Source: Synechococcus sp. Nb3U1 (GTDB taxonomy: Bacteria; Cyanobacteriota; Cyanobacteriia; Thermostichales; Thermostichaceae). Taken from it: 64,000 bases of DNA. The stretch is taken from positions 377,001-441,000 of the forward strand of contig NZ_JAKFYQ010000001.1 in the NCBI RefSeq assembly GCF_021533835.1, read 5' to 3'. This document shows, piece by piece, positions 53,772 through 62,073 of the stretch. The notes under the pieces were generated by a model that searched no databases, had not been told where the DNA came from, and saw nothing but the letters and a program-made list of their open reading frames with translations. The position numbers and the translations under genes are program-made. Within the stretch, counting starts at the first letter, position 1; each line of letters begins with the position of its first letter.

Positions 53772-54554
53772 ATGGGATCCCTGTCTGCTTTGGCTGGCTC
53801 TCTCGTGATGGGGGCGGTTTTGTGCTGCTTGAATGGGATCCCTGTGGCTGCTCGCCCTTGGGCAGAGATCATTGCCTCTGGACAAGTCCGTATTGCAGTG
53901 AAAGACAACCTGAAGCCGCTGGGGTTTCGGGATCCCCAAGGGGAGTTGCAGGGGTTTGAGATTGAGCTGGCCCAGGAGATTGGATCCCGGCTCTTGGGTT
54001 CTGAACAAGCTGTAGAGTTGATCCCGGTTTCTAACTTAGAACGGCTGGAGGCATTGATCGAAGACAGAGTGGATCTGGCCATTGCCCAGATTGGCATTAC
54101 CCCAGATCGTGCCCGCCAGGTGGATTTCACCTCGGCTTACTACCAGGATGGCCCTAGCTTAGTGGTGGCTCGTTCCCTTCAGTGGACAAGGTGGTCTGAT
54201 GTGCGGGGCGGTCGTGTTGCTGTTTTGCAGGGATCCAGCGCTATCCCTCACCTGAATCGCTCTTTGACAGGGGTGGAGTTGGTGGCAGTAGCTTCCTATG
54301 TCATGGGATCCGAATTGCTGCTGACAGGAGAAGTCCAGGCCTGGGCAGCGGATCGTTCGGTACTGGCGGGGTGGTTAGCGGAGCATCCTGAATATCAGTT
54401 TTTGGGATCCCCTTTGGCCACAGTCGAGTTGGGCATTGCCCTACCGAAAGGATTGGAGCGTGCGGAGCTGCGGCAACGGGTGCATCGGGAGCTGGAGGAA
54501 TTGCGGGCTTCCGGTTGGTTGGCGGAGCGTGCTGAAGCTTGGGGTTTACCTTGA
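53772..54554 (+). CDS. Periplasmic solute-binding protein, family 3
   Basis: A 260-residue amino-acid-type ABC substrate-binding protein. The signal peptide covers about residues 1-27 (ends VAA-RP). The binding core is VRIAVKDNLKPLGFRDPQGELQGFEIELAQEIGSRL, then DLAIAQIGITPDRARQVDFTSAYYQDG, typical of the family. The distal GSPLATVELGIALPKG is the second lobe. It starts 5 bases after rplT, suggesting co-transcription with ribosomal genes, which is odd. No permease is near, so it may serve as a receptor or with a distant transporter. It carries the last GGATCC before island II. Confidence 0.88.
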   Translation: MGSLSALAGSLVMGAVLCCLNGIPVAARPWAEIIASGQVRIAVKDNLKPLGFRDPQGELQGFEIELAQEIGSRLLGSEQAVELIPVSNLERLEALIEDRVDLAIAQIGITPDRARQVDFTSAYYQDGPSLVVARSLQWTRWSDVRGGRVAVLQGSSAIPHLNRSLTGVELVAVASYVMGSELLLTGEVQAWAADRSVLAGWLAEHPEYQFLGSPLATVELGIALPKGLERAELRQRVHRELEELRASGWLAERAEAWGLP

Positions 54555-54715
54555 TCTTTCCAGACAGATAACGACCCCAGTCAGCGGCTACTAACAACCT
54601 GAAACTCAGCACCATGGTGTTTGAGAGTCCGCCGCACTAGGCTTGTTAGCTGGATTCTGGACGAATAGATCTTTGCCACTGTCATTACTCATTACCGGTT
54701 ACCTGCTAGGCACCA

Positions 54716-55150
54716 CTAGGTAGCCAGTAAGCGCATCTGAACCAGTACACTATTGTCTTCGCGAAATCTAAATTGGAAGAAACGAAACTCTGCTGTTCCA
54801 TTCGTTGGTGGACGCCCGCCAGAATCTTGCATATATGTCAAATAACACTCATATCCATTTTCTTTTGTTGGATACGGACAACCTAGACGATTTACAAATG
54901 CCTCAAGGTCGTCTGATGACATTAAAAAATGCACATAGGCTTTATATTCAACATTGATTGGGATGGAACCGAGTAACCCTTCAAACCGAACTTCCGGTTT
55001 GACGCCTTTTGGAAGGGATACTCCTATCATTTGTTCGGTGACTTCACGCGGCGACCGCCCAATAGATACACCCAATGTCCACTTAATCAACAGTAAACTG
55101 GTAACAACAGAGATTCCGCAGCCTGTAGCCAAGAAATAGAGACGACTCAT
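54716..55150 (-). CDS. Membrane-anchored hypothetical protein
   Basis: A 144-residue protein with an N-terminal span (LATGCGISVVTSLLLIKWTLGV) and an extracytoplasmic domain (PEVRFEGLLGSIPINVEYKAYVHFLMSSDDLEAFVNRL, then NGYECYLTYMQDSG). No family recognised. AT-richer codon use than the host and no GGATCC place it in island II as its outermost gene on the left. An inner spacer of about 150 bases on each side has no clear feature. Confidence 0.55.
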   Translation of the reverse strand: MSRLYFLATGCGISVVTSLLLIKWTLGVSIGRSPREVTEQMIGVSLPKGVKPEVRFEGLLGSIPINVEYKAYVHFLMSSDDLEAFVNRLGCPYPTKENGYECYLTYMQDSGGRPPTNGTAEFRFFQFRFREDNSVLVQMRLLAT

Positions 55151-55346
55151 ACATCCTCTTTGTAGTAATAGTTGTTGAGTCAGTATAGCCCTTTCGCTAA
55201 TTAGCTAGCACAGTAACAGAACTTGGTCATCCAATTGATAAATGCAGACTGCTCAATTAGAGATAGCCCGGTCTCTGTTAGCTTTTTCATCTCATCTCTG
55301 TTCTGGCATGGGAATAACCCAACAAATGATTTGATAGCAGACCACA

Positions 55347-55751
55347 TCATTTCAATGATTGTTGCTTTGGCTCTGTTATCCACTGGACAAGTTGAATCAC
55401 AATACCATTTGGATCGCTGACTTGAAAAAATCGTTCTCCCCAGGGTTCGGTTTCAATTGTAGTCGTAATTTTCACTCCTTCTGCCTGTATTCGATCATAT
55501 TCTGTATCGATGTCATCTACCACTAAGGCAATCAACAAACCGTCTGCTTTGTGTCCGCGCAGATGGATTGGCTTGAAGCTTTCCAACCCAGTTCTCAGGA
55601 AGATTATGTTAAACCCAACATCTTTTCTAGAAAGTGATACAAAGCCATCGGCTGACATTTCCTCGCTAAAGCCGAAGTGTTGCTTGAGGAATGTGGCGGA
55701 TGCATTTACATCATCAACATTGAGTGAAATTGCAGAAGCAGTGACTTGCAT
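55347..55751 (-). CDS. VOC family (glyoxalase-fold) protein
   Basis: A 134-residue vicinal-oxygen-chelate protein. SAISLNVDDVNASATFLKQHFGF is the first beta-alpha-beta unit and IALVVDDIDTEYDRIQAEG plus PWGERFFQVSDPNGIVIQLVQW the second. The last Glu of the usual metal site is replaced by Gln in IQLVQW. Such proteins are resistance factors or isomerases, and are common in mobile cassettes. Same strand as all other island II genes. Confidence 0.88.
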   Translation of the reverse strand: MQVTASAISLNVDDVNASATFLKQHFGFSEEMSADGFVSLSRKDVGFNIIFLRTGLESFKPIHLRGHKADGLLIALVVDDIDTEYDRIQAEGVKITTTIETEPWGERFFQVSDPNGIVIQLVQWITEPKQQSLK

Positions 55752-55802
55752 AAATTATAGTCCTAATCAGTACTAACTGATTACATTCAGACTATCTTCC
55801 CA

Positions 55803-55937
55803 ACCAACCGCCTAAGCCGCCTAAGGGTTCGCTTAAGCAGTTGCAAACCATCCTCTTCTCAATGCACCAAGAGCTTTCAACAGTCCACTCCAAGCAAATT
55901 ATGGGATGATAGAGCTCTTAGATGAATGATGTTAGGC
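55803..55937 (-). repeat. attC-like spacer after the alpha/beta hydrolase
   Basis: GCCTAAC (minus strand; plus-strand 55931-55937) fits RYYYAAC and overlaps the hydrolase stop codon, as is common for cassette genes. About 100 bases on, CTTAGGC and a second CTTAGGC copy (plus-strand GCCTAAG at 55810-55826) provide the complementary side. The distal core is not a perfect GTTRRRY. Confidence 0.45.
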
Positions 55938-56717
55938 GTCATTAAAGAACGCCGACACCACTGGAGCAACTACCTCAGCAGAAGCCCCGTGATCCTGCCC
56001 GTCAAGAATTACGAGCTTTCCCTGGGGCAGAATCTCCGCGATCTGGATGGCAGTATCCCGGAAGAAATCGGGGCTAGCTCCCCCAGCAATCACGAGTGTT
56101 GGGATCTTGATAGCCTTGACAAGTTCAACTGGTATCGTTCCCCCTCTCTCGAAGTCTCCCATGACCTCGTGGTCATACACCATCGTAGGAGCCATAGCGA
56201 GCATCGTGGGATCGGTACAAATGTCCTCGATCACTTCATCTGGCATGCCAGAGGCTGTCATGAATAGAGTGATGGCATCAGCCTGTTTACCCTCCGAGAG
56301 GGCTGCTTTGACGCTCTCAGCAAGTTCACGCGAACTTCGTTGACTTTCTTCATCGTCAGAACCATATGGCGGCTCATGCAGCACTAGCTTGGTCATAGCC
56401 AATCCGCTAGCTGCGGCATTCAAGGCGAGACCCGCGCCAGAAGAATGGCCATAGATTGACGCAGTACCACCAACCTCTTTGATGAGTGCAGCAATGTCCT
56501 CGATCTCGCGCTCAACTGTATACGGATCTGTATCGCTGCTATCGCCTCGTCCTCGACGATCAAAGTTGATCACTGTGAACGACTGTGCGAGGTGCTCGGC
56601 CAACTTTTGAGTCTTGCTACGGTCGCAGAGCAGGCCACTCACTATGATGACTGGTGGGCCATGACCAACGCGGTCAAAGGCTATCTTTGTTCCGTCTTGC
56701 GAGGTTACATGATACAC
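55932..56717 (-). CDS. Alpha/beta hydrolase
   Basis: A 261-residue esterase-type hydrolase. MYHVTSQDGTKIAFDRVGHG at the start, oxyanion region VIIVSGLLCDRS, nucleophile elbow YGHSSGAGLAL (Ser in GHSSG), acid region LVIAGGASPDFF and His in DGQDHGASAEV. AGGAG-type RBS (CAGGAGAAC) precedes the ATG. It looks like the small hydrolases often found in cassettes and on soil-bacterial islands. Its TAA stop lies in an attC-like core. Confidence 0.88.
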   Translation of the reverse strand: MYHVTSQDGTKIAFDRVGHGPPVIIVSGLLCDRSKTQKLAEHLAQSFTVINFDRRGRGDSSDTDPYTVEREIEDIAALIKEVGGTASIYGHSSGAGLALNAAASGLAMTKLVLHEPPYGSDDEESQRSSRELAESVKAALSEGKQADAITLFMTASGMPDEVIEDICTDPTMLAMAPTMVYDHEVMGDFERGGTIPVELVKAIKIPTLVIAGGASPDFFRDTAIQIAEILPQGKLVILDGQDHGASAEVVAPVVSAFFNDA

Positions 56718-56762
56718 TTTTGTTCTCCTGTTTGTACTTGATTAGGTAGTGCTTCGTGTGAT

Positions 56763-56862
56763 GCTTAACTTTGTCAATTTCCCACTACAAATCATCTTCG
56801 CGTCATAACTGATTAACATAACTGATCAACTCTCAACGGTCAGTGTGCATGATTGTTGTTAT
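56763..56862 (-). repeat. attC-like spacer between flavodoxin-like and hydrolase genes
   Basis: The distal core on the minus strand is GTTAAGC (plus-strand 56763-56769), a perfect GTTRRRY, placed about 46 bases before the hydrolase ATG. The far side (plus-strand 56824-56855, ATCAACTCTCAACGG ... GTGCATG ... GTTGTTA) is related in sequence to 59448-59485 in spacer C. This supports a shared family of sites. Confidence 0.45.
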
Positions 56863-57005
56863 GAAGGAAGCCCTTAAGCTAGGCAAAACCTTCCCCCTGT
56901 TTTAACCGCTAGGTGCTTCCACCGACGAAATGTTAAGGTGACTGTCCCTTCTGCGATACATTCAAGGACTTGATGCTTGATTAACGTAATGCTAAAGGGT
57001 TGGAG

Positions 57006-57596
57006 CTATTTAATTCGATGCACCCATTTTGCGATGTGTTGCCCAAAATGTTCGCAGCTTAGGCGATCACCTGGGTGAAGTTCTGGTTCTTGTCGCTCAA
57101 AGCCCAAATAGGTTTGTCCCATCACCCCCAAATAAGATCCCAGGCGATTCGTTTCATCGGCTGTCCCCCCTACTGTACAATCAATTTCTCCAGGGTTTAC
57201 CCATACCATGCCATGTTGAGCCGCGAGGATACTGAAATAAATTAATGTATTCAATTTGTCGCCACTGAGCGCCGCACCATGCGTAAACCCACCCGCTAGC
57301 TTGTCTTTCCAAGATTGCGCAAACCATATCTCACTAGTGAAATCAGCGAATACCTTGAACTGAGCAGCAGGCCCACCCATGTAGGTCGGAGAACCAAATA
57401 GAATTGCATCTGCCATTTGGAGGCTTTTCATAAACTTTTCATCGGACCATCGCCCATCTTTGATTTGCGTGCCTGCAATTTGCAGTAGATCAACGCGAGT
57501 ATCAGCGTGACGATGAACCCCAGAGGCAATTGCTTTAGCCATGAGATGCGTATTTCCTGTACCAGAAAAATAGATAATTGCGACGCTGCCCATCAT
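57006..57596 (-). CDS. Flavodoxin-like NAD(P)H-quinone oxidoreductase
   Basis: A 196-residue flavoprotein of the WrbA/flavodoxin group. FMN phosphate loop YFSGTGNTHLMAKAI is near residue 9-23, AILFGSPTYMGGPAAQFKVF is the isoalloxazine loop, and KLAGGFTHGAALSGDKLNTL follows. No signal peptide. It probably reduces quinones or electrophiles by two electrons. It is downstream of the AraC-type regulator by 85 bases on the same strand, so the regulator may control it. Confidence 0.88.
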   Translation of the reverse strand: MMGSVAIIYFSGTGNTHLMAKAIASGVHRHADTRVDLLQIAGTQIKDGRWSDEKFMKSLQMADAILFGSPTYMGGPAAQFKVFADFTSEIWFAQSWKDKLAGGFTHGAALSGDKLNTLIYFSILAAQHGMVWVNPGEIDCTVGGTADETNRLGSYLGVMGQTYLGFERQEPELHPGDRLSCEHFGQHIAKWVHRIK

Positions 57597-57681
57597 GCTT
57601 CCTACAAAGTGATAGTGAGGTTAAAACATCACGAGACATTATGGAGCAGTATGGGTACTCAAGGATTGTAAAAAAATGACC

Positions 57682-58494
57682 TCAATCCGATAGCTCTATA
57701 TGGCAGGGATGAACGCCGCGCTTTGCTACATACTCAGTGGGTGTACAATTTGCAAATGCCCGAAAATCATGGATGAAGTGGGCCTGATCGAAGTAGCCAC
57801 AGGTAAAAGCGATATCCATCCAATCGATCTGCTTTTTGCCCTCTATAAGACGCAGAACTCGTTGCAATCGCCGAACTCGACAATATAGTTTGGGAGTTAG
57901 CCCTACTTGGTTGCGAAATAGCTGATTAAAGTGGCGAGTGCTAAGCCCGATTTGATTCGTCACTGCACTCACTAGAGTAGTTGGCAAGCGCTCAAACTCA
58001 CACAAAGCAAAATCAACGACTGGATAGCACTCGATTGGCTGTATCTTCCTCAGTAGAAACTGCTCCAATGTCAGAAAACGGTCTTCTATCGTCGATTTAT
58101 CTAGTAAAAAATCTCGTAATTCTGTAGCTGAGCTCTGCCATAATTCTTCTAGAGAAATGATTTGATTATGCAATTCCCCTCCTGGAATTGTGAAGAAAGC
58201 ACCATGTCTCCCTGGTTTAAAGTGTGCGCCTATCACAGAACAGTTTTGATATTTAACAATAATAAAGCCTTGAGAATGGACGCCACAGATTCTTGCGCCT
58301 TTGGTACTACCAGACTGAATTTGATTGTAAAGATCAAAGAGTGGGATCTCGTCTTCGTGAAGGTCGATCACTAACTCCATTGAGCCAATCGGCAATATGC
58401 ATGATCGAGACGGTAAGTTATCTCCTTTCCAGTACCAGAGAAACTCAACGAACTGTGAGAGCGGCGATCGAGGTTGGTAGGTCTGATAAATCAT
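57682..58494 (-). CDS. AraC-family regulator with DUF6597-type N-terminal domain
   Basis: A 270-residue regulator. The N-terminal domain (YQTYQPRSPLSQFVEFLWYWKG, CILPIGSMELVIDLHEDEIP, GVHSQGFIIV) is of the DUF6597 type. The C-terminal AraC HTH pair includes LVSAVTNQIGLSTRHFNQLFRNQVGLTPKLYCRVRRLQRVL, then WMDIAFTCGYFDQAHFIHDFRAFANCTPTEYV. Length is typical. Likely activates itself and the flavodoxin-like gene; ligand unknown. It has no GGATCC and AT-richer composition than the host. Confidence 0.9.
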   Translation of the reverse strand: MIYQTYQPRSPLSQFVEFLWYWKGDNLPSRSCILPIGSMELVIDLHEDEIPLFDLYNQIQSGSTKGARICGVHSQGFIIVKYQNCSVIGAHFKPGRHGAFFTIPGGELHNQIISLEELWQSSATELRDFLLDKSTIEDRFLTLEQFLLRKIQPIECYPVVDFALCEFERLPTTLVSAVTNQIGLSTRHFNQLFRNQVGLTPKLYCRVRRLQRVLRLIEGKKQIDWMDIAFTCGYFDQAHFIHDFRAFANCTPTEYVAKRGVHPCHIELSD

Positions 58495-58561
58495 ACGGTT
58501 TTGTCAATCAATCAGCTTCAATGAATGATCTTTTGGTTGCCGTAACAGCCTAGAAATTGAG

Positions 58562-58648
58562 CCGCATAATGATTGATATGAGCCGCCGGAGATCATTCTG
58601 AATGTTCACAGATAACATCGGCAAGTTCGCTCCAATGCATTGTTAGCC
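58562..58648 (-). repeat. attC-like spacer after methyltransferase pseudogene
   Basis: On the minus strand GGCTAACAATGCATTGGAGC (plus-strand 58629-58648) starts an imperfect arm and CATATCAATCATTATGCGGC closes it near 58562. CTTGCCGATG and CGGCGGCTC are the central complementary parts. The cores are not perfect. Tentative. Confidence 0.35.
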
Positions 58649-58687
58649 TGCGCTTTGTAGCAATTGTACTTCATAGACAAACATTGA

Positions 58688-59323
58688 CTACTCGGGACTC
58701 TTCACATCCATTCCAGTAGACGATCTAGTCTTTTGAGCAATGATATAAACATGGTTCTCAGGGTATTGATCGTATTCGAGATGAAGACATGTACAATGTT
58801 GCTCATTCAAAATCTTGAGGAAAGCATTTGCGCCCAGAGTGCCGTACTCAAAGTCTTGACCTTAAAATGTTCCAGAAACCTCACTTTGTTTGTGCCCGAC
58901 TCTACAGGTGAACATCAGCACACCGTCAGGCTCAAGAGCATCGCATAGCTTCTTCATCACAGGTTCTTGCATATCAAGCGGTAGATGAAACGTACTATCC
59001 CAAGCCACAATCAAACTGTAAAGTTTGGGAGGATGCTAATAACAAATATCTGCTTGGTAGAAAGTGAATTCTGGATGCATTTGTTTAGCTAAATTAACCA
59101 TTTCACCGGAGATATCAAATCCTTCTGCCTGAAATCCATGTTGATTTAGAGTTTTAATTAAACGTCCACTGCTTCCACGCCTGATATCTAGCACATATTA
59201 TCTTTTAAAAGTAAATTGAATCGCCCTTTTCAACTGTAGAATACTATAAAGTGAATCTTGGTGCTGAAGCTGCCACCAATGGGCAATACGATTGTATCGG
59301 ACTGCTGTATCCTCTGGATGCAT
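58688..59323 (-). pseudogene. SAM-dependent methyltransferase pseudogene with three in-frame stops
   Basis: Translating from ATG 59323 in one frame gives a recognisable 211-residue methyltransferase: MHPEDTAVRYNRIAHWWQLQ, YVLDIRRGSSGRLIK (motif I, with GCG changed to RRG), GFDISGEMVNLAKQMHP, IVAWDSTFHLP and NHVYIIAQK. It is broken by TAA (after FTFKR), TAG (after ADICY... read as TAG) and TAA (after SGTF), before its own TAG at 58688. There are no frameshifts, only substitutions. The loss of Cys in motif I also fits decay. Confidence 0.85.
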
Positions 59324-59397
59324 GTCTATTCCTACTTATGACTCTTTAGATCCCATCCGCCCACGAGTAAGTATAGCCATAATGCAAGATACCAGCA

Positions 59398-59487
59398 GGC
59401 TAACGGTTGCATTCACCCGCCGCAGATAACCTTTGCATCGTAACCAATCAACTCCACGGGGGTCGGCGTGCATGGGCGTTGTTAGAC
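59398..59487 (-). repeat. attC-like site after the SnoaL-like gene
   Basis: The minus strand starts GTCTAAC (plus-strand 59481-59487), a perfect RYYYAAC core that includes the TAA stop of the upstream gene. Complementary arms ATGCACGCCG and CGGCGGGTGAATGCA follow, ending in GTTAGCC (59398-59404), one base off GTTRRRY. This is the best attC-like site in island II. Confidence 0.6.
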
Positions 59488-59883
59488 ATTTGTTCCTAAT
59501 AACTCTACGCCGTATGAATTATCAATAGCACACAACCACTTTCCATCAGTAGACTTTATATAGACGTAAATTGCATTTCTTTCAGTGGTAAACTCTGAAT
59601 CTAGCTTTTCAGGAGACTCAATATAAGTCTTCGACAAAACCAACGCTATATCTCCTGCCTCAATAATAACCATGTTACCTTGCGAAACATTAAGACTATT
59701 GTTAAAGTAGTCAGAAATTTTCTTATGAGCCACTTTAATAGCTTCACGACCTTGTACCAGTGTCCCAGGCTTAACAACCAATACCGCTTCTTCTGTATAG
59801 CAACTGACTACAGTATCAAAATCGCGTTCGTTGATCGCTTTGTCAGCTTTGGCTATTTCTTGCTTTAAGGTATGGTCATCCAT
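59482..59883 (-). CDS. SnoaL/SgcJ-like (NTF2-fold) protein
   Basis: 133 residues from the ATG at 59883, which has AAAGGAG at good spacing (the frame opens at 59907). MDDHTLKQEIAKADKAINERDFDTVVSCYTEEAVLVVKPGT is typical of YybH/SgcJ proteins; GREAIKVAHKKISDYFN and AIDNSYGVE complete it. No catalytic assignment can be made. Its stop is inside an attC-like core, the usual cassette arrangement. AT-rich, with no GGATCC. Confidence 0.85.
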   Translation of the reverse strand: MDDHTLKQEIAKADKAINERDFDTVVSCYTEEAVLVVKPGTLVQGREAIKVAHKKISDYFNNSLNVSQGNMVIIEAGDIALVLSKTYIESPEKLDSEFTTERNAIYVYIKSTDGKWLCAIDNSYGVELLGTNV

Positions 59884-59914
59884 TATTGTCTCCTTTTGAC
59901 TTTTCAACTTTGCT

Positions 59915-60325
59915 TCAATAGCAAAAATACAAGCTGAAATGATGTCTGACGATCGAGCTGAGCCGCACCAGTATTTCTGGCATAGTCGCCAGTGGTCGGC
60001 TAGCCTTACCTTTATCTCTCTCTGCTGGTCTCAACCGATGTCTATAGCGTTTCGGCTCTAGCGAGATTGTTAATCCGTAGCGCTTCGCAGATTTTACCTC
60101 AAATGCTCGAGCCTCTGACCATTCAATACCCTCAATTGTGGCTGAGCTAGCTGGGATTCTATACTGAGTTGGAGCTCCAACCCCGTTGTTTTTTGGAAGT
60201 AGGGTAGCTTCCAGATACAAAGCCTCCCCGACTTGAGATAGACTGACGCCGTAACCCTTCAGCCGTTCATTCACTGCTACCACTGTGTTTGCCTTGTCTG
60301 CCAGCTTGCCCGTTTTCAACGACAT
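59915..60325 (-). pseudogene. Truncated integrase-like N-terminal fragment beside tRNA-Arg
   Basis: A 136-residue frame. Residues about 14-85 (VVAVNERLKGYGVSLSQVGE, LYLEATLLPKNNG, QYRIPASSATIEGIEWSEARAFEV) resemble the N-terminal arm region of cyanobacterial tyrosine recombinases. The following part (RHRLRPAERDKGKASR...) does not and ends without any catalytic R-H-R-Y motif. It starts 86 bases from the 5' end of tRNA-Arg(CCU) and points away from it, as integrases of tRNA-located islands often do. I regard it as an integrase remnant, but the match is from memory. Confidence 0.5.
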
Positions 60326-60410
60326 TATCGGTCAAAATGGGACTCGTTTGACAGATGAGATAAGACAAGTGAGGTGCAAAACCCTTTGATACAGGCTGAA
60401 ATCCTACTTT

Positions 60411-60484
60411 GGGGCTGTGGCTCAGATGGATAGAGCAAGCGCCTCCTAAGCGCTAGGTCGGCGGTTCGAATCCGCCCAGTCCCG
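60411..60484 (+). tRNA. trnR: tRNA-Arg (anticodon CCU)
   Basis: A full cloverleaf can be drawn. Acceptor GGGGCTG pairs with CAGTCCC (one G-T). D stem is GCTC/GAGC, anticodon stem AGCGC/GCGCT with loop CTCCTAA (anticodon CCT at 60445-60447), and T stem GGCGG/CCGCC with loop TTCGAAT. Discriminator is G; CCA is not encoded. The CCU anticodon reads AGG arginine codons. It forms the right border of island II. Confidence 0.96.
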
Positions 60485-60530
60485 TTGTTCACGAAACCCA
60501 CAGAAACCTAGACAGGGATTCGGTGCTGAG

Positions 60531-61505
60531 CTATCCCTTGGCCGGGGATCCCGCCAGGCCAATTTCGGTTAGTCGTTGATTGAGGTACTCACCAGCCGTC
60601 AGGGCAGGGAAGACAGGGATCCCGCCGGTACGGGCTACGCAAGTCGGTAGAGGCGTGAGATCCACCTCAGATCGCGGATGGACAAAGAACGGGATAGAGA
60701 ACCGGCGTTCCCGATCGTTGTCGGGGTTCGTCACCCGGTGGGTGGTGCTGCGCAGCAGACCATTGGTGAGGTTCTGCAACATATCCCCAGCATCGACAAT
60801 GATCTGGCCCGGCAAAGCCGAAATGGGCAGCCAAGATCCATCTCTTTGCAGGAGTTCTAGCCCCGGTGCAGTGGCTTCGCATAAAAGTGTGATTAGATTA
60901 ATGTCTTCGTGGGCCGCCGCTCGCAAACTCTGGGGAGGGGCTTCGGCAGGGATCGGCGGATAGTGAATCACCCGCAGTAGGTTGGCTCCTCCCTCGACGA
61001 TTTCTGGCAGATAGTCGGCAGGTTCCCCCAAATACAACGAAACCGCCCGTAACAGGCCCTGGGCACAGATTTCCAACTGGGCGAACAGCTCTATCATCAC
61101 CCTCTGAAATTGGGGCACCTGCTGTGGCCAGACATTGGCAGGTAGGTTTGGATCTCCTTCGCGCCCAATGTGCCAGAACTCTTTCAGGTCGGGGTAGGGG
61201 TGATCTTTGGCGTGCTCCTTGCCGAAATGAGTGTATCCCCGCTGCCCGAGCAGGGCTGGATCCTCATAAGCTCTCTTCACTGGCTCTGGCAGAAGAAAGA
61301 CAGCCTCTGCCGCCTGATAAGCCTCACGAATCAATTCTGGCGATAGACCATGGTTGATCAGGGCAAAAAAGCCAATCTGCTGCAAGGCTTCCCCCACCTC
61401 CTGGATAAACTGCTCTTGCTCACGTGCTGTCCCTTTCTGAAAGGTGGCGAAATCGACAACAGGGATGGTCTGGCGTTGGGGGGTGGTCAACATGGCAGGG
61501 GTCAT
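60531..61505 (-). CDS. 2-oxoglutarate/Fe(II) oxygenase (isopenicillin N synthase family)
   Basis: About 324 residues from ATG 61505 (ATG 61493 also possible). N-terminal DIOX_N-like part: TIPVVDFATFQKG and IGFFALINHGLSPELI. The iron triad is visible: HEDINLITLL (His, Asp) and STTHRVTNP (His), with RRFSIPFF giving the Arg-x-Ser for 2-oxoglutarate. Members include plant gibberellin and ethylene oxidases and bacterial enzymes of unknown substrate. It is the first host gene to the right of tRNA-Arg. Intact. Confidence 0.9.
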   Translation of the reverse strand: MTPAMLTTPQRQTIPVVDFATFQKGTAREQEQFIQEVGEALQQIGFFALINHGLSPELIREAYQAAEAVFLLPEPVKRAYEDPALLGQRGYTHFGKEHAKDHPYPDLKEFWHIGREGDPNLPANVWPQQVPQFQRVMIELFAQLEICAQGLLRAVSLYLGEPADYLPEIVEGGANLLRVIHYPPIPAEAPPQSLRAAAHEDINLITLLCEATAPGLELLQRDGSWLPISALPGQIIVDAGDMLQNLTNGLLRSTTHRVTNPDNDRERRFSIPFFVHPRSEVDLTPLPTCVARTGGIPVFPALTAGEYLNQRLTEIGLAGSPAKG

Positions 61506-62073
61506 CTCTCTCAAGAAACGGGGAACGCTTCCACGGGGGTGGTGTCTGGTACACTATGTTACCCTCTGCGGATCGTCAACCATCGAGGTTTAAGCGCAGG
61601 TGGTCTGTTCACGGATCAATCTACAATATCTAGAGTCCAAAGCTCCCTGTTCATTTGATTTTCCACAATATATAGTCAAAATCTTGATAAACATCCATTA
61701 GCTTCTCTTGTATTCTCTCGGAGATTAGGCTTGAAATGACGAGGTGTGCCCCTTTTGAGAAGGCTGTGATAGAGTCAATGAAAGTTATGGCTGAGCCTTC
61801 TCCTGAAAGTAGCTTGGATGTCTGTGGATGAAACTGGTGAGGAATATTTCTGTTTGCATTTGTTTAAGTTTTAGGTTGATTAGGTGACCTCTTGATCTTC
61901 ATTGATTAGCCAATGATTGGTCAATGCTCCTAATCAAGAGCACTGTTTATTATTTGTCAGCGATAATTCTGTTTAGATTAGTCAAGAGCAATGTTTTTCT
62001 AGATAGTATTCATTCCTTTTGCCCGCCTTTTACTGTTTTTGGATTCGATTCACTGTTTAAGACCGACTACCCT
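61506..62073. other. AT-rich spacer without a supported gene
   Basis: 568 bases. A GTA-N8-TAC match (61549-61562) lies 44 bases before the oxygenase start but lacks a -10 at the right spacing. The stretch 61650-62070 is AT-rich, without GGATCC or a gene that I can support; the open frame from 61924 is continuous with the next gene but starts are better at 62074. It probably holds the promoter of that gene. Confidence 0.4.

Noticed and set aside
54620..54660. Possible att repeat of tRNA-Arg at the left end of island II (GAGTCCGCCGCACTAGG)
   Set aside because: Similarity to the tRNA 3' half is only a few bases and not collinear enough to call.
55201..55383. 60-codon minus-strand frame overlapping the VOC gene's end
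   Set aside because: Overlaps a well-supported gene, has no recognisable features or RBS, and is near random length.
58733..58948. Plus-strand 71-codon frame in island II
   Set aside because: It is antisense to the methyltransferase pseudogene, whose reverse-strand translation is clearly recognisable.
61549..61562. A second GTA-N8-TAC (GTACACTATGTTAC) before the 2OG oxygenase
   Set aside because: The motif is expected by chance roughly every 4 kb, there is no -10 at the right distance, and nothing links the gene to nitrogen control.
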